From Achromobacter deleyi (GTDB taxonomy: Bacteria > Pseudomonadota > Gammaproteobacteria > Burkholderiales > Burkholderiaceae_B): a stretch of 64,000 nucleotides of DNA. The notes beneath the pieces were generated by a model that was not told the origin of the DNA, searched no databases, and saw only the letters and a program-made list of their open reading frames with translations. Positions within the stretch are counted from its first letter, which is position 1. Every line of letters starts with the position of its first letter. The stretch covers positions 62,001 to 126,000 of the forward strand of contig NZ_CADIJO010000008.1 in the NCBI RefSeq assembly GCF_902859705.1, written 5' to 3'. A program made the translations under genes and the position numbers. This document shows positions 7,521-17,018 of the stretch, one piece after another.

Positions 7521-8444
7521 TCAGGCAATGGCTTCCGGCGCAATGGCGGCCACGGGCACGGCGGCGGGATGGCGGGCCAGTTCGATGAATGCCCGCACAT
7601 AGTCGATGGCCGTATCGGCCTCTCGCGCGCCCAGGAAGATCTGCTTGGCGATGCCGCGCACACCCAGCCGCACGGGCACCACGTCCATCCTGGCGGCGTA
7701 TTCCTCGACCAGCCAGCGCGGCAAGGCGGCCACGCCGCGGCCGCTGGCCACCATCTGCACCATGATGTCGGTGGTCTCGATGGCCTTGTGGCGCCTGGGC
7801 GTAACTCCCGCCGGCAACAGAAACTGGTTGTAGATGTCCAGGCGCTCGATGTCCACGGGGTAGCTGATCAGCACTTCCTGGGTCAGCTGCTGGGGCTTCA
7901 CGTAGGCCGCGCCCGCCAGGGGGTGGCCCTTGGCCACGACCAGCACCTGTTCGTAGTCGAACACCGGCTCGAACTTCAGGCCGGGCTTGAACAGCGGGTC
8001 GGGCGTGACCAGCAGGTCGATCTCGTAGCCGAACAACGCGCCGATTCCGCCGAACTGGAATTTCTGCTTGACGTCCACATCCACGTCCGGCCAGGCCGCC
8101 AGGTAGGGAGACACCACCTTGAGCAGCCACTGGTAGCACGGGTGGCATTCCATGCCGATGCGCAGCGCGCCGCGTTCGCCCTGCGCGAACTGGCCCAGGC
8201 GCTCTTCGGCCAGGTCCAGCTGCGGCAGCACCCGGTTGGCCACTGCCAGCAGGTATTGGCCGGCCTGCGTCAGCCGCAGGCTGCGACCTTCGCGCAGCCA
8301 GACGTCGGTGCCCAGCTGCTGTTCCAGCTTCTTCATGCTGTGGCTCAGGGCCGACTGGGTCAGGTTCAGCACGCCCGCGGCGGCTGTCAGTGACCCCTGT
8401 TTTTCGACCTGCTGGACGATGCTGAGGTGGATGCGCTCAAGCAT
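7521..8444 (-). CDS. metR: MetR, LysR-type regulator of methionine synthesis
   Basis: 307 residues. The HTH spans about residues 18-40 (LTAAAGVLNLTQSALSHSM). The effector domain carries RIGMECHPCYQWLL (about 95-108), a signature of MetR, and later YPVDIERLD and GRGVAALPRWLV. MetR uses homocysteine as coeffector and activates metE-type genes. Here it is divergent from the FMN reductase-mesX-mesD operon, and a palindrome between the two starts fits its control of that operon. The MetF-like gene follows on the same strand. Identification as MetR is strong, from both sequence and context. Confidence 0.92.
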   Translation of the reverse strand: MLERIHLSIVQQVEKQGSLTAAAGVLNLTQSALSHSMKKLEQQLGTDVWLREGRSLRLTQAGQYLLAVANRVLPQLDLAEERLGQFAQGERGALRIGMECHPCYQWLLKVVSPYLAAWPDVDVDVKQKFQFGGIGALFGYEIDLLVTPDPLFKPGLKFEPVFDYEQVLVVAKGHPLAGAAYVKPQQLTQEVLISYPVDIERLDIYNQFLLPAGVTPRRHKAIETTDIMVQMVASGRGVAALPRWLVEEYAARMDVVPVRLGVRGIAKQIFLGAREADTAIDYVRAFIELARHPAAVPVAAIAPEAIA

Positions 8445-8470
8445 TCAGATGATTCTCGCTCATGGATTCG

Positions 8471-8493
8471 TGAAATAAAACCATTTTACTTCA
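8471..8493. promoter_or_regulatory. Probable MetR operator
   Basis: An imperfect 23-bp palindrome with arms TGAAATAAAA and TTTTACTTCA around CCA. Its outer TGAA/TTCA halves match the half-sites of the MetR consensus, and its AT-richness stands out. It lies between metR (start 8444) and the FMN reductase gene (start 8588), positioned to act on both. Confidence 0.6.
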
Positions 8494-8570
8494 TCACCCC
8501 CCTCCTCTAGCATGCGCTTCCGGCTTGTTGCTGCACCTGCACAAAAGCAGATGCGGCGCCGGGTAGATCC

Positions 8571-8582
8571 CTTCAAGTGAAG
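8571..8582. promoter_or_regulatory. Second TGAA/TTCA dyad, possible MetR half-site pair
   Basis: CTTCA-AG-TGAAG directly abuts the start region of the FMN reductase gene (ATG 8588). It shares the TTCA/TGAA halves with the operator at 8471 but in the reverse order, so it may be a secondary site or just part of the ribosome-binding region. Confidence 0.3.
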
Positions 8583-8587
8583 CAAAA

Positions 8588-9169
8588 ATGACACGCCCCC
8601 TCCGTCTAGTCGCAGTTTCCGGCGGACTGCAACGCCCCTCCAAGTCTGCGGCCCTGGCCGAGCACCTGCTGGACCTGATCGCAGACGAATTCCCCTGCGA
8701 ACAGCACCTGGTCGAACTGGGTCAGCTTGCCCCGCAACTGGCGGGCGCGGTCTGGCGTTCGCAACTGCCCGACACGGTCGAGCGGGAACTGAGCCTCGTC
8801 GAGCAAGCGGACATCCTGGTGGTGACCACCCCCGTCTACCGCGGCTCTTACACGGGCCTGTTCAAGCATTTCTTCGACTTCATCGACCAGGACGCCCTGG
8901 TCGACACGCCCGTCCTGCTCGCGGCCACCGGCGGCAGCGAACGCCACGCGCTGATGATCGACCATCAACTGCGGCCGCTGTTCAGCTTCTTCCAGGCGCG
9001 CACCTTGCCGCTGGGCGTCTACGCCACCGACAAGGATTTCGTCGACTACCGCCTGCAAGACCCGGCCCTGATCGAACGGGCCAAGCTGGCCATCCAGCGG
9101 GCATTGCCCTTCATCGAACTGACGCGCGATCTACGCGCCGCCCTGGCGCAAGAAGCGGTCGCGGCCTGA
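8588..9169 (+). CDS. NADPH-dependent FMN reductase (MsuE/SsuE-like)
   Basis: 193 residues with a flavodoxin-like fold: N-terminal LRLVAVSGGLQRPSKSAALAEHLL (phosphate-binding loop), central ADILVVTTPVYRGSYTGLFKHFFDF, and VLLAATGGSERHALMIDHQLRPLFSFF. Such enzymes supply reduced FMN to two-component flavin monooxygenases. First gene of a unit with mesX and mesD (75 bp to mesX). Since MesD methionine synthesis is reported to need MesX and oxygen, reduced flavin for an oxygenase-like step is an attractive but unproven link. No strong Shine-Dalgarno is seen before the ATG. Confidence 0.88.
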   Translation: MTRPLRLVAVSGGLQRPSKSAALAEHLLDLIADEFPCEQHLVELGQLAPQLAGAVWRSQLPDTVERELSLVEQADILVVTTPVYRGSYTGLFKHFFDFIDQDALVDTPVLLAATGGSERHALMIDHQLRPLFSFFQARTLPLGVYATDKDFVDYRLQDPALIERAKLAIQRALPFIELTRDLRAALAQEAVAA

Positions 9170-9244
9170 AAGCCAAGGCCCCCACTGCCCAAACCAGCGT
9201 TACCGCCCTGCAGACCTTTTTAAAAACTGGCACACCCAATCAAA

Positions 9245-10228
9245 ATGAGCAACGCGTTCACCTTCAGCATCAAAAGCATCAATTTTGATGAAAATTATCA
9301 GCCGTCTGACAGTACGCGCATCACGACCAACTTCGCCAATCTGGCCCGGGGTACGAGTCGCCAGGAGAATCTGCGCAACACCCTGAAGATGATCGACAAG
9401 CGCTTCAACAGCCTGGCGCATTGGGACAACCCCACGGGTGACCGCTATTCGGTCGAAGTCGAGATCATTTCCGTTGAAATGAACATGGGCGCCGAAGGCG
9501 GCGATGCCATTTTCCCGCTGATCGAGATCCTGAAGACCAACATCGTCGACAAGAAGAACAACGAGCGCATCGAAGGCATCGTCGGCAACAACTTCTCGTC
9601 GTACGTGCGCGACTACGACTTCAGCGTGCTGCTGCCCGAGCACAACAACAACAAAACCACCTTCAGCACGCCCGACAATTTCGGCGAACTGCACGGCAAA
9701 CTCTTCAAGCACTTCGTCAATTCCAGCGCCTACAAGGCCAACTTCAGCAAGCCGCCCGTCATCTGTATCAGCGCCTCGAGCAGCAAGACCTACCAGCGCA
9801 CGGAAAACCAGCACCCCATCCTGGGCGTTGAATACCAGCAGAACGAATTCTCGTCGACCGACCAGTACTTCGAAAAAATGGGCTTGCAGGTCCGCTACTT
9901 CATGCCCCCGGGCAGCGCCGCGCCGCTGGCCTTCTACTTCCAGGGCGATCTGCTGGGCCACTACACCACGCTTGAGCTGATCAGCATCATCAGCACGATG
10001 GAAACGTTCCAGAAGATCTACCGCCCCGAGATCTACAACGCCAATTCCGCCGCGGGCAAGCTCTATCAACCGAGCCTGAAGAACCAGGACTACTCGTTGA
10101 CGCAGATCGTCTACGACCGCGAAGAACGCAGCCAGCTGGCCGTCAAGCAAGGCAAGTTCACGGAAGAACACTTCATCAAGCCGTACGCCAAGACGCTCGA
10201 AAACTGGGCCGCCAACGCCGCCCTCTAA
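9245..10228 (+). CDS. mesX: MesX (DUF1852), partner of MesD methionine synthase
   Basis: 327 residues, matching DUF1852 along the whole length as far as I can judge: N-terminal FTFSIKSINFDENYQPSDSTRITTNFANLARG, central YSVEVEIISVEMNM, and C-terminal QIVYDREERSQLAVKQGKF. Established knowledge (Price and colleagues' work on folate-independent methionine synthases): MesX is required with MesD, and the reaction is oxygen-dependent; MesX chemistry is not well understood. It precedes mesD by 28 bp and follows an FMN reductase. Codon use is typical for the host, so this is not a recent acquisition. Confidence 0.9.
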   Translation: MSNAFTFSIKSINFDENYQPSDSTRITTNFANLARGTSRQENLRNTLKMIDKRFNSLAHWDNPTGDRYSVEVEIISVEMNMGAEGGDAIFPLIEILKTNIVDKKNNERIEGIVGNNFSSYVRDYDFSVLLPEHNNNKTTFSTPDNFGELHGKLFKHFVNSSAYKANFSKPPVICISASSSKTYQRTENQHPILGVEYQQNEFSSTDQYFEKMGLQVRYFMPPGSAAPLAFYFQGDLLGHYTTLELISIISTMETFQKIYRPEIYNANSAAGKLYQPSLKNQDYSLTQIVYDREERSQLAVKQGKFTEEHFIKPYAKTLENWAANAAL

Positions 10229-10256
10229 TCACTAGAAACACACAAGACCACAGATC

Positions 10257-11285
10257 ATGAAAAAACTTCTGCCCACTTCCACCGCCGGCAGCCTGCCCAA
10301 GCCCTCCTGGCTGGCCCAGCCTGAAAAGCTCTGGTCGCCCTGGAAGCTGCAAGACGAAGAACTGGTCGAGGGCAAGCAAGACGCCCTGCGTCTGGCCCTG
10401 CAAGAACAGCAACACGCCGGCATCGACATCGTCAGCGACGGCGAGCAAACCCGTCAGCACTTTGTCACCACGTTCATCGAACACCTCAGCGGCGTCGATT
10501 TCGAAAAGCGCGAAACCGTCCGCATTCGTGACCGCTACGACGCCAGCGTGCCCACCGTCGTGGGCGACGTCAGCCGCCAGAAGCCGGTCTTCGTCGAAGA
10601 CGCCAAGTTCCTTCGCCAGCAGACCAAGCAGCCCATCAAGTGGGCCCTGCCCGGCCCCATGACGATGATCGACACGCTGTACGACGGCCACTACAAGAGC
10701 CGCGAAAAACTGGCCTGGGAATTCGCCAAGATCCTGAACCAGGAAGCCCGCGAACTCGAAGCCGCAGGCGTCGACATCATTCAATTCGACGAACCGGCCT
10801 TCAACGTCTTCTTCGACGAAGTGAATGACTGGGGCATCGCCACCCTGGAACGCGCCATCGAAGGCCTGAAGTGCGAAACCGCCGTGCACATCTGCTACGG
10901 CTACGGCATCAAGGCCAACACCGACTGGAAGAAGACCCTGGGTTCGGAATGGCGCCAGTACGAGGAATCGTTCCCCAAGCTGCAGCAATCCAACATCGAC
11001 ATCATCTCGCTGGAATGCCACAACTCGCACGTGCCGATCGATCTGCTCGAACTGATCCGCGGCAAGAAGGTCATGGTCGGCGCCATCGACGTGGCCAGCG
11101 ACAAGATTGAGACGCCGGAAGAAGTGGCCAATACGCTGCGCAAGGCGTTGAAGTTCGTGGATGCGGACAAGCTGTATCCGTGCACGAACTGCGGCATGGC
11201 GCCGCTCTCGCGGGCGATTGCGAAGGGCAAACTGCTGGCGCTGAGCGAAGGCGCGGAGATTGTTCGGAAGGAATTGCAGGGCTGA
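10257..11285 (+). CDS. mesD: MesD, core-MetE folate-independent methionine synthase
   Basis: 342 residues, corresponding only to the C-terminal catalytic half of cobalamin-independent MetE (about 750 residues). The N-terminal folate-recognition half is absent. Zinc ligands are intact: His211 and Cys213 in VHICYG, Glu253 in SLECHN and Cys312 in TNCGMAP; the substrate-binding DGEQTRQ (61-67) and QFDEPA (176-181) motifs are present. It transfers a methyl group to homocysteine, but from a donor other than 5-methyl-THF polyglutamate. Cotranscribed with mesX and probably regulated by MetR. A bidirectional terminator follows at 11358. Confidence 0.9.
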   Translation: MKKLLPTSTAGSLPKPSWLAQPEKLWSPWKLQDEELVEGKQDALRLALQEQQHAGIDIVSDGEQTRQHFVTTFIEHLSGVDFEKRETVRIRDRYDASVPTVVGDVSRQKPVFVEDAKFLRQQTKQPIKWALPGPMTMIDTLYDGHYKSREKLAWEFAKILNQEARELEAAGVDIIQFDEPAFNVFFDEVNDWGIATLERAIEGLKCETAVHICYGYGIKANTDWKKTLGSEWRQYEESFPKLQQSNIDIISLECHNSHVPIDLLELIRGKKVMVGAIDVASDKIETPEEVANTLRKALKFVDADKLYPCTNCGMAPLSRAIAKGKLLALSEGAEIVRKELQG

Positions 11286-11357
11286 TAGCCCACTGAAGCG
11301 AGATGGGGGGAGAGATTGAAGCGGTAGCTTGGTTGTTCTCCAAACCAAATCCCCCAA

Positions 11358-11387
11358 TGAAAAAAGGCGCCGAGGCGCCTTTTTTCA
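11358..11387. terminator. Bidirectional intrinsic terminator between mesD and guaA
   Basis: Perfect 14-bp arms (TGAAAAAAGGCGCC and its complement) around GA, with A6 on one side and T6 on the other, so it can serve both convergent genes. Confidence 0.92.
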
Positions 11388-11411
11388 TTTACCGCGAAAC
11401 CTGCTGCGGCG

Positions 11412-13004
11412 TTATTCCCACTCAATCGTCGCCGGCGGCTTGCTCGACACGTCGTAAACAACCCGATTGATCCCGCGCACCTCATTGATGATCCGCGAAG
11501 ACACCCGAGCCAGCAGCGGATGCGGCAGCGGCGCCCAATCTGCCGTCATGAAGTCAAACGTCTGCACGGCACGCAGGGCCACGACGTATTCGTACGTACG
11601 GCCATCGCCCATCACGCCCACCGATTTCACCGGCAGGAACACGGCAAAGGCTTGCGAGGTCAGCTCGTACCAGGTCAGGCCGCTGGCTTCGTCCTTGGTG
11701 TTGCGCAGTTCTTCGATGAAGATGGCATCGGCACGGCGCAGCAGTTCGGCGTATTCGTGCTTCACTTCGCCCAGGATGCGCACGCCCAGGCCAGGGCCGG
11801 GGAACGGGTGGCGGTAGACCATCTGCGGCGGCAGGCCCAGGGCGACGCCCAGTTCGCGGACTTCGTCCTTGAACAGCTCGCGCAGGGGTTCGAGCAGCTG
11901 CAGGTTCAGGGTGTCGGGCAGGCCGCCCACGTTGTGGTGCGACTTGATCGAGGTGGCCTTGCCGGTCTTGGCGCCGGCCGATTCGATGACGTCGGGGTAG
12001 ATGGTGCCCTGGGCCAGCCACTTGGCGCTTTGCTGCTTGCCGGCTTGTTCCTGGAACACTTCGACGAACTCGCGGCCGATGATCTTGCGCTTGGCTTCGG
12101 GGTCGGCCACGCCGGACAGCTTGCCCATGAATTGGGCGGTGGCGTCGACGTGAATGATCTTGACGCCCATGTTCTCGGCGAAGGTCTGCATGACCTGCTT
12201 GCCTTCGTCCAGGCGCAAGAGGCCGTGGTCGACGAAGACGCAGGTGAGCTGGTCGCCGATGGCCTTGTGGATCAGCGCGGCAGCCACCGACGAATCGACG
12301 CCGCCGGACAGGCCGAGGATGACTTCGTCGGTGCCGACCTGCTCGCGGATGCGGGCAACGGCTTCGGCGACGTAGTCGGGCATGTTCCAGTCGCCCTGGC
12401 ATTCGCAGATCTCGTTGACGAAGCGGGCCAGCATGGCCTTGCCTTGAACGGTGTGCGTGACTTCGGGGTGGAACTGGACGGCGTAGAAGCGGCGGTCTTC
12501 GTCGGCCATGCCGGCGATGGGACACGACGGCGTGGACGCCATGATCTTGAAGCCCGGGGGCAGCTCGGTGACTTTGTCGCCGTGGCTCATCCAGACCTTG
12601 AGCATGCCGTGGCCGTCGGCGGTGGTGAAGTCTTCCAGGCCTTCCAGCAGCTTGGTGTGGCCGTGGGCGCGGACTTCGGCGTAGCCGAATTCGCGGTGGT
12701 CGGAGAAGCTGACCACGCCGCCCAGTTGCTGCGCCATGGACTGCATGCCGTAGCAGATGCCCAGCACGGGCACGCCCAGCTCGAACACGGCGTGGGGCAC
12801 GCGCATGGAGCCTTCTTCGTAAGCCGAAGCGTGGCTGCCCGACAGGATGATGCCCTTGAGGCCTTGCGCCATTTGTTCGCGCACGAAGGCGTCGTCGACG
12901 TCGCCCGGGTGCACTTCGGAATAGACGCCGGCTTCGCGAACGCGACGGGCGATCAGTTGGGTGACTTGCGAACCGTAGTCGAGAATGAGGATGCGCTGGT
13001 GCAT
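11412..13004 (-). CDS. guaA: GMP synthase (glutamine-hydrolysing)
   Basis: 530 residues, full length. Domains in order: class-I glutamine amidotransferase (ILILDYGSQ at 5-13; nucleophile Cys84 in LGICYGMQ; His/Glu of the triad in FHPEVTHT), ATP pyrophosphatase with P-loop [10 protein letters not shown], and the C-terminal dimerisation domain ending PPATIEWE. Converts XMP to GMP in purine synthesis, in the cytosol. It follows guaB on the same strand after a 120-bp gap that contains an intrinsic-terminator-like hairpin, so expression relative to guaB may be set by partial termination. Confidence 0.98.
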   Translation of the reverse strand: MHQRILILDYGSQVTQLIARRVREAGVYSEVHPGDVDDAFVREQMAQGLKGIILSGSHASAYEEGSMRVPHAVFELGVPVLGICYGMQSMAQQLGGVVSFSDHREFGYAEVRAHGHTKLLEGLEDFTTADGHGMLKVWMSHGDKVTELPPGFKIMASTPSCPIAGMADEDRRFYAVQFHPEVTHTVQGKAMLARFVNEICECQGDWNMPDYVAEAVARIREQVGTDEVILGLSGGVDSSVAAALIHKAIGDQLTCVFVDHGLLRLDEGKQVMQTFAENMGVKIIHVDATAQFMGKLSGVADPEAKRKIIGREFVEVFQEQAGKQQSAKWLAQGTIYPDVIESAGAKTGKATSIKSHHNVGGLPDTLNLQLLEPLRELFKDEVRELGVALGLPPQMVYRHPFPGPGLGVRILGEVKHEYAELLRRADAIFIEELRNTKDEASGLTWYELTSQAFAVFLPVKSVGVMGDGRTYEYVVALRAVQTFDFMTADWAPLPHPLLARVSSRIINEVRGINRVVYDVSSKPPATIEWE

Positions 13005-13047
13005 GGAGACTCTACCGGTAATGAAAGAAATCGCTGTAAATAAAACC

Positions 13048-13090
13048 GCACCGGCAGACCCGCTGACTGATTTTGCGGTTCTGCCGGTGC
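13048..13090 (-). terminator. Hairpin with T-tract between guaB and guaA
   Basis: GCACCGGCAGA (13048-13058) pairs perfectly with TCTGCCGGTGC (13080-13090), and the inner CCGC/GCGG extends the stem. Read on the minus strand the stem is followed by GGTTTTATTT, i.e. a Rho-independent terminator after guaB and before guaA. It probably attenuates read-through rather than fully separating two essential purine genes. Confidence 0.75.
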
Positions 13091-13124
13091 GTGATGCATG
13101 ACATTGTAGTTGACTGTACGGGGA

Positions 13125-14678
<1,554 letters not shown>

Positions 14679-14703
14679 TCATGGGCGTGGCGCGGCCGCG
14701 ACT

Positions 14704-14787
14704 ATTTTTACCCGGATTATATTGACAGACGCTTTTCGGCGGATCACAATGCATTCCATCAAATTTACCCGGGCAAAATTTAACCCG
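14704..14787 (+). promoter_or_regulatory. Three copies of an ATTTTTACCCGG-like motif upstream of the DUF2239 gene
   Basis: ATTTTTACCCGG (14704-14715), AAATTTACCCGG (14761-14772) and AAATTTAACCCG (14776-14787). The last two are exactly 15 bp apart and end 7 bp before the ATG. The first is followed by ATTATATTGAC, a plausible -10 region. Their spacing around the promoter suggests repressor binding; the DUF2239 protein itself is a candidate binder. Confidence 0.5.
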
Positions 14788-14794
14788 TACCGCC

Positions 14795-15430
14795 ATGACC
14801 ACGATTCCCTCCTCTGCCGCAACGCCCGCGGGCGCCCTGCATACCGCCTTTGAAGGCCACCGCCTGCTGGCGCGCGGGCCGCTGGCCGATATAGCGCTGA
14901 CCGTGCGGCAAACCTCGGCCGCCGGCAGCGATGCCGCCATCCTGGTGTTCGATGACCAGACCGGCAAGCAGGTCGACCTGGACCTGCGTGGCGACGACGC
15001 GCAGATTCGCCAGCGCTACCAGCCGCAGCCTATTGCCAGCGCCGCGCCAGTGGAAGACGCGGCCGAGGCCGCCGACGCTGCCCCGCGCGGCCGCGGTCGG
15101 CCCAAGCTGGGCGTGGTGCCGCGCGAAGTGACGCTGCTGCCGCGCCACTGGGACTGGCTGGGCGCGCAGCCCGGCGGCGCCTCGGTGGCGCTGCGCAAGC
15201 TGGTGGAACAGGCGCGCCGCGACAACGAGGCGCGCGACCAGCAACGCCAGCGCCAGGAGGCCGCCTACCATTTCATGTCCAGCATGGCGGGCAACCTGGC
15301 GGGCTTCGAAGAAGCCACGCGCGCCCTGTATGCCGGCGACCGCGAGCGGTTCGCGCGGCAGTTGGCCGACTGGCCGCAGGACGTGCGTGACTACGCCATG
15401 CACCTGGCGTGGGCGGACGCGGCGGCGTAG
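14795..15430 (+). CDS. DUF2239-family protein, possible autoregulator
   Basis: 211 residues. The N-terminal part (LHTAFEGHRLLARGPLADIALTV ... AAILVFDDQTGKQVDLDLRG) is the DUF2239 signature. An alanine-rich linker and the basic RGRGRPKLG lead into PREVTLLPRHWDWLGAQPG and KLVEQARRDNEARDQQRQRQE, which looks like a DNA-binding segment followed by a helical tail. The direct repeats before the gene support autoregulation. Function is uncharacterised. It is divergent from guaB, about 210 bp away. Confidence 0.8.
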   Translation: MTTIPSSAATPAGALHTAFEGHRLLARGPLADIALTVRQTSAAGSDAAILVFDDQTGKQVDLDLRGDDAQIRQRYQPQPIASAAPVEDAAEAADAAPRGRGRPKLGVVPREVTLLPRHWDWLGAQPGGASVALRKLVEQARRDNEARDQQRQRQEAAYHFMSSMAGNLAGFEEATRALYAGDRERFARQLADWPQDVRDYAMHLAWADAAA

Positions 15431-15438
15431 GCGGCGAG

Positions 15439-16014
15439 ATGACGCGCGGTATCCGGATAGGCGGGGCCCGGGGCGGGATCGGCGGGGCCCTGGCCGTGGT
15501 GGCGTTGGCGCTGGCCGGCGCCTGGGGCTGGCACGCCTATCGGCAGCCAGGCGCGTCGGACGTGCCCCGGTTGGAGGCCTTGCTTGCCTATGTGCAACCG
15601 CTGCGCATCTCCAGCTATTCGGCCGAGGGGCCGAAGCAGTTGGAGTTCGCGGCCAAGCAATACGCGGCCATTCCAGAAGCAACCCTTGAAGCAACCATTC
15701 GATATTGCGAGCCGGCCGGCGAAAAGTGCCAATTGCCAGGTCAACCGCCGGCCCAGGCCTTTGATGCGCAAGCGGCCGCCCAGCATGCGGATTTGCGTCG
15801 GCGCATCCGCGAGCTGGGGCTGGCGATTGACGCCTTTCATATCGAGTACGACGCGTCGGGCGCCGTGGCGCATGCCACGCTGGACGTGGCGGACCGCTAC
15901 CTGCTCTGGTACGAATATTCGCCGCAGGAACCGCTGCTGTCGTCGCACCCCCAGTTGGTCGTCACGCCCCTGGCCGGTCCGTGGTATCTGCAGGAAGATA
16001 TCGACTGGAACTAG
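15439..16014 (+). CDS. Hypothetical membrane-anchored protein
   Basis: 191 residues from ATG 15439, eight bases after the DUF2239 stop. One hydrophobic segment near the N-terminus (GGALAVVALALAGAWGW) after a basic glycine-rich leader suggests a signal anchor, leaving the rest in the periplasm. The mature part has no motif I recognise; it ends with YLLWYEYSPQEPLLSSHPQLVV and aromatic-rich WYLQEDIDWN. Two cysteines (YCEPAGEKC) could form a disulphide. No function can be proposed. Confidence 0.7.
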   Translation: MTRGIRIGGARGGIGGALAVVALALAGAWGWHAYRQPGASDVPRLEALLAYVQPLRISSYSAEGPKQLEFAAKQYAAIPEATLEATIRYCEPAGEKCQLPGQPPAQAFDAQAAAQHADLRRRIRELGLAIDAFHIEYDASGAVAHATLDVADRYLLWYEYSPQEPLLSSHPQLVVTPLAGPWYLQEDIDWN

Positions 16015-16031
16015 GCTGGTAAGCTCTCTAT

Positions 16032-16415
16032 ATGGATACCACCCCCCAGAACTTCCTGCTGTACGACGGCGACTGCCCGTTCTGCACGAATTACGTGCAA
16101 AGGGTGCAGTTGCAGAAGGCCGTGGGGCCGGTGGCGCTCTTGAACATGCGCGAGCACCCGGACCTGGCCGCCGCCTTTCGCCAGCAAGGCTATGACCTGA
16201 ACGAAGGCATGCTGCTGCGGCTGGACGGCAAGACCTATTGGGGCGCCGACTGCATCAACCGGCTGGCGCTCATCAGCACCGACAACGACCTGTTCAACAA
16301 GGTGAACGCCGCGGTGTTTCGCAACCCGTGCCTGTCGGCCGCACTGTATCCGTTCATGCGGCGCGGGCGCGCGCTGACGCTGGCGTTGATGGGCAAGAAG
16401 AAGATGCCGGCCTGA
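16032..16415 (+). CDS. DCC-family thiol-disulphide oxidoreductase (DUF393)
   Basis: 127 residues. The defining DxxCxxC motif is present as YDGDCPFC (residues 11-18, Cys15 and Cys18) after a hydrophobic strand. The pattern YWGADCINRLALIST and the C-terminal FMRRGRALTLALMGKKK fit the family. DCC proteins are thought to be thioredoxin-like redox proteins of mostly unknown substrates. Short distance to the preceding gene, 17 bp. Confidence 0.85.
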   Translation: MDTTPQNFLLYDGDCPFCTNYVQRVQLQKAVGPVALLNMREHPDLAAAFRQQGYDLNEGMLLRLDGKTYWGADCINRLALISTDNDLFNKVNAAVFRNPCLSAALYPFMRRGRALTLALMGKKKMPA

Positions 16416-16455
16416 ACGGGCGGGCGCTGCCGGCCAAAGCCGCTTGCCACAATCA

Positions 16456-16474
16456 AATGCAACGCATTATCATT
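16456..16474. promoter_or_regulatory. Fur box upstream of the ECF sigma factor
   Basis: AATGCAACGCATTATCATT resembles the 19-bp Fur consensus, with the strong right half ATTATCATT. It lies 25 bp before the sigma-factor ATG. A very similar sequence sits upstream of the second siderophore receptor (57966). Iron-dependent repression is the expected role. Confidence 0.6.
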
Positions 16475-16499
16475 CCGGTCCCACTTTACGGCCACCGGT

Positions 16500-17003
16500 A
16501 TGGCAAGCCGCTTATCACGCGCGAAGGGATTCCTGCCCTTCTACGAGGAATTGCTGCGCACGTGGACGCGACGCCTGGGCAACCGGCCCGCGGCCGAAGA
16601 CCTGTCGCACGACACCCTGCTCAAGTGCCTGGAGGCGGATGACGCCGCCGTGCGGGAGCCGCGCGCCTATCTGCACCAGACGGCGCGCAACCTGGTCATC
16701 GACCAGCATCGGCGCGAAGGCGGCGTCGAGCTGCTGCCGCTTGATATCATTGCGGCCCACCCCAGCCGCCTGGGCGACCCGGTGTCGCAGGCCCGGTCGG
16801 GCCAATTGACGCAGGACCTGGAACGCGCGCTAGCCGAGCTGCCCGAAAAATGCCGCCAGGTGTTCCTGTGGCAACGGCTGGAAGGCCTGACCCAGGCCGA
16901 GATCGCCGAACGCATGGGCCTTAGCAAGAACATGGTCGAAAAACACATGATCCGCGCCTTGCGCCACCTGCGCCAGCGCCTTAGCGCGCATGCGCCGCAC
17001 TAG
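16500..17003 (+). CDS. FecI-like ECF sigma factor
   Basis: 167 residues, normal for the family. Region 2 around LSHDTLLKCLEADDAAVREPRAYLHQTARNLVIDQHRR and region 4 around LAELPEKCRQVFLWQRLEGLTQAEIAERMGLSKNMVEKHMIRALRHL are clear; the YLHQTARNLVIDxxRR motif is typical of iron-starvation sigma factors. Next genes are the anti-sigma regulator FecR and a TonB receptor with an N-terminal signalling domain, i.e. a complete cell-surface signalling unit. A Fur box lies directly upstream. Confidence 0.93.
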   Translation: MASRLSRAKGFLPFYEELLRTWTRRLGNRPAAEDLSHDTLLKCLEADDAAVREPRAYLHQTARNLVIDQHRREGGVELLPLDIIAAHPSRLGDPVSQARSGQLTQDLERALAELPEKCRQVFLWQRLEGLTQAEIAERMGLSKNMVEKHMIRALRHLRQRLSAHAPH

Positions 17004-17018
17004 CCGCGCGCCCTTGCC

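Noticed and set aside
9200-10171. A long minus-strand open frame opposite mesX (and similar ones opposite many GC-rich genes).
   Set aside because: High GC at third positions creates antisense frames; the mesX frame has the DUF1852 motifs and a proper operon context.
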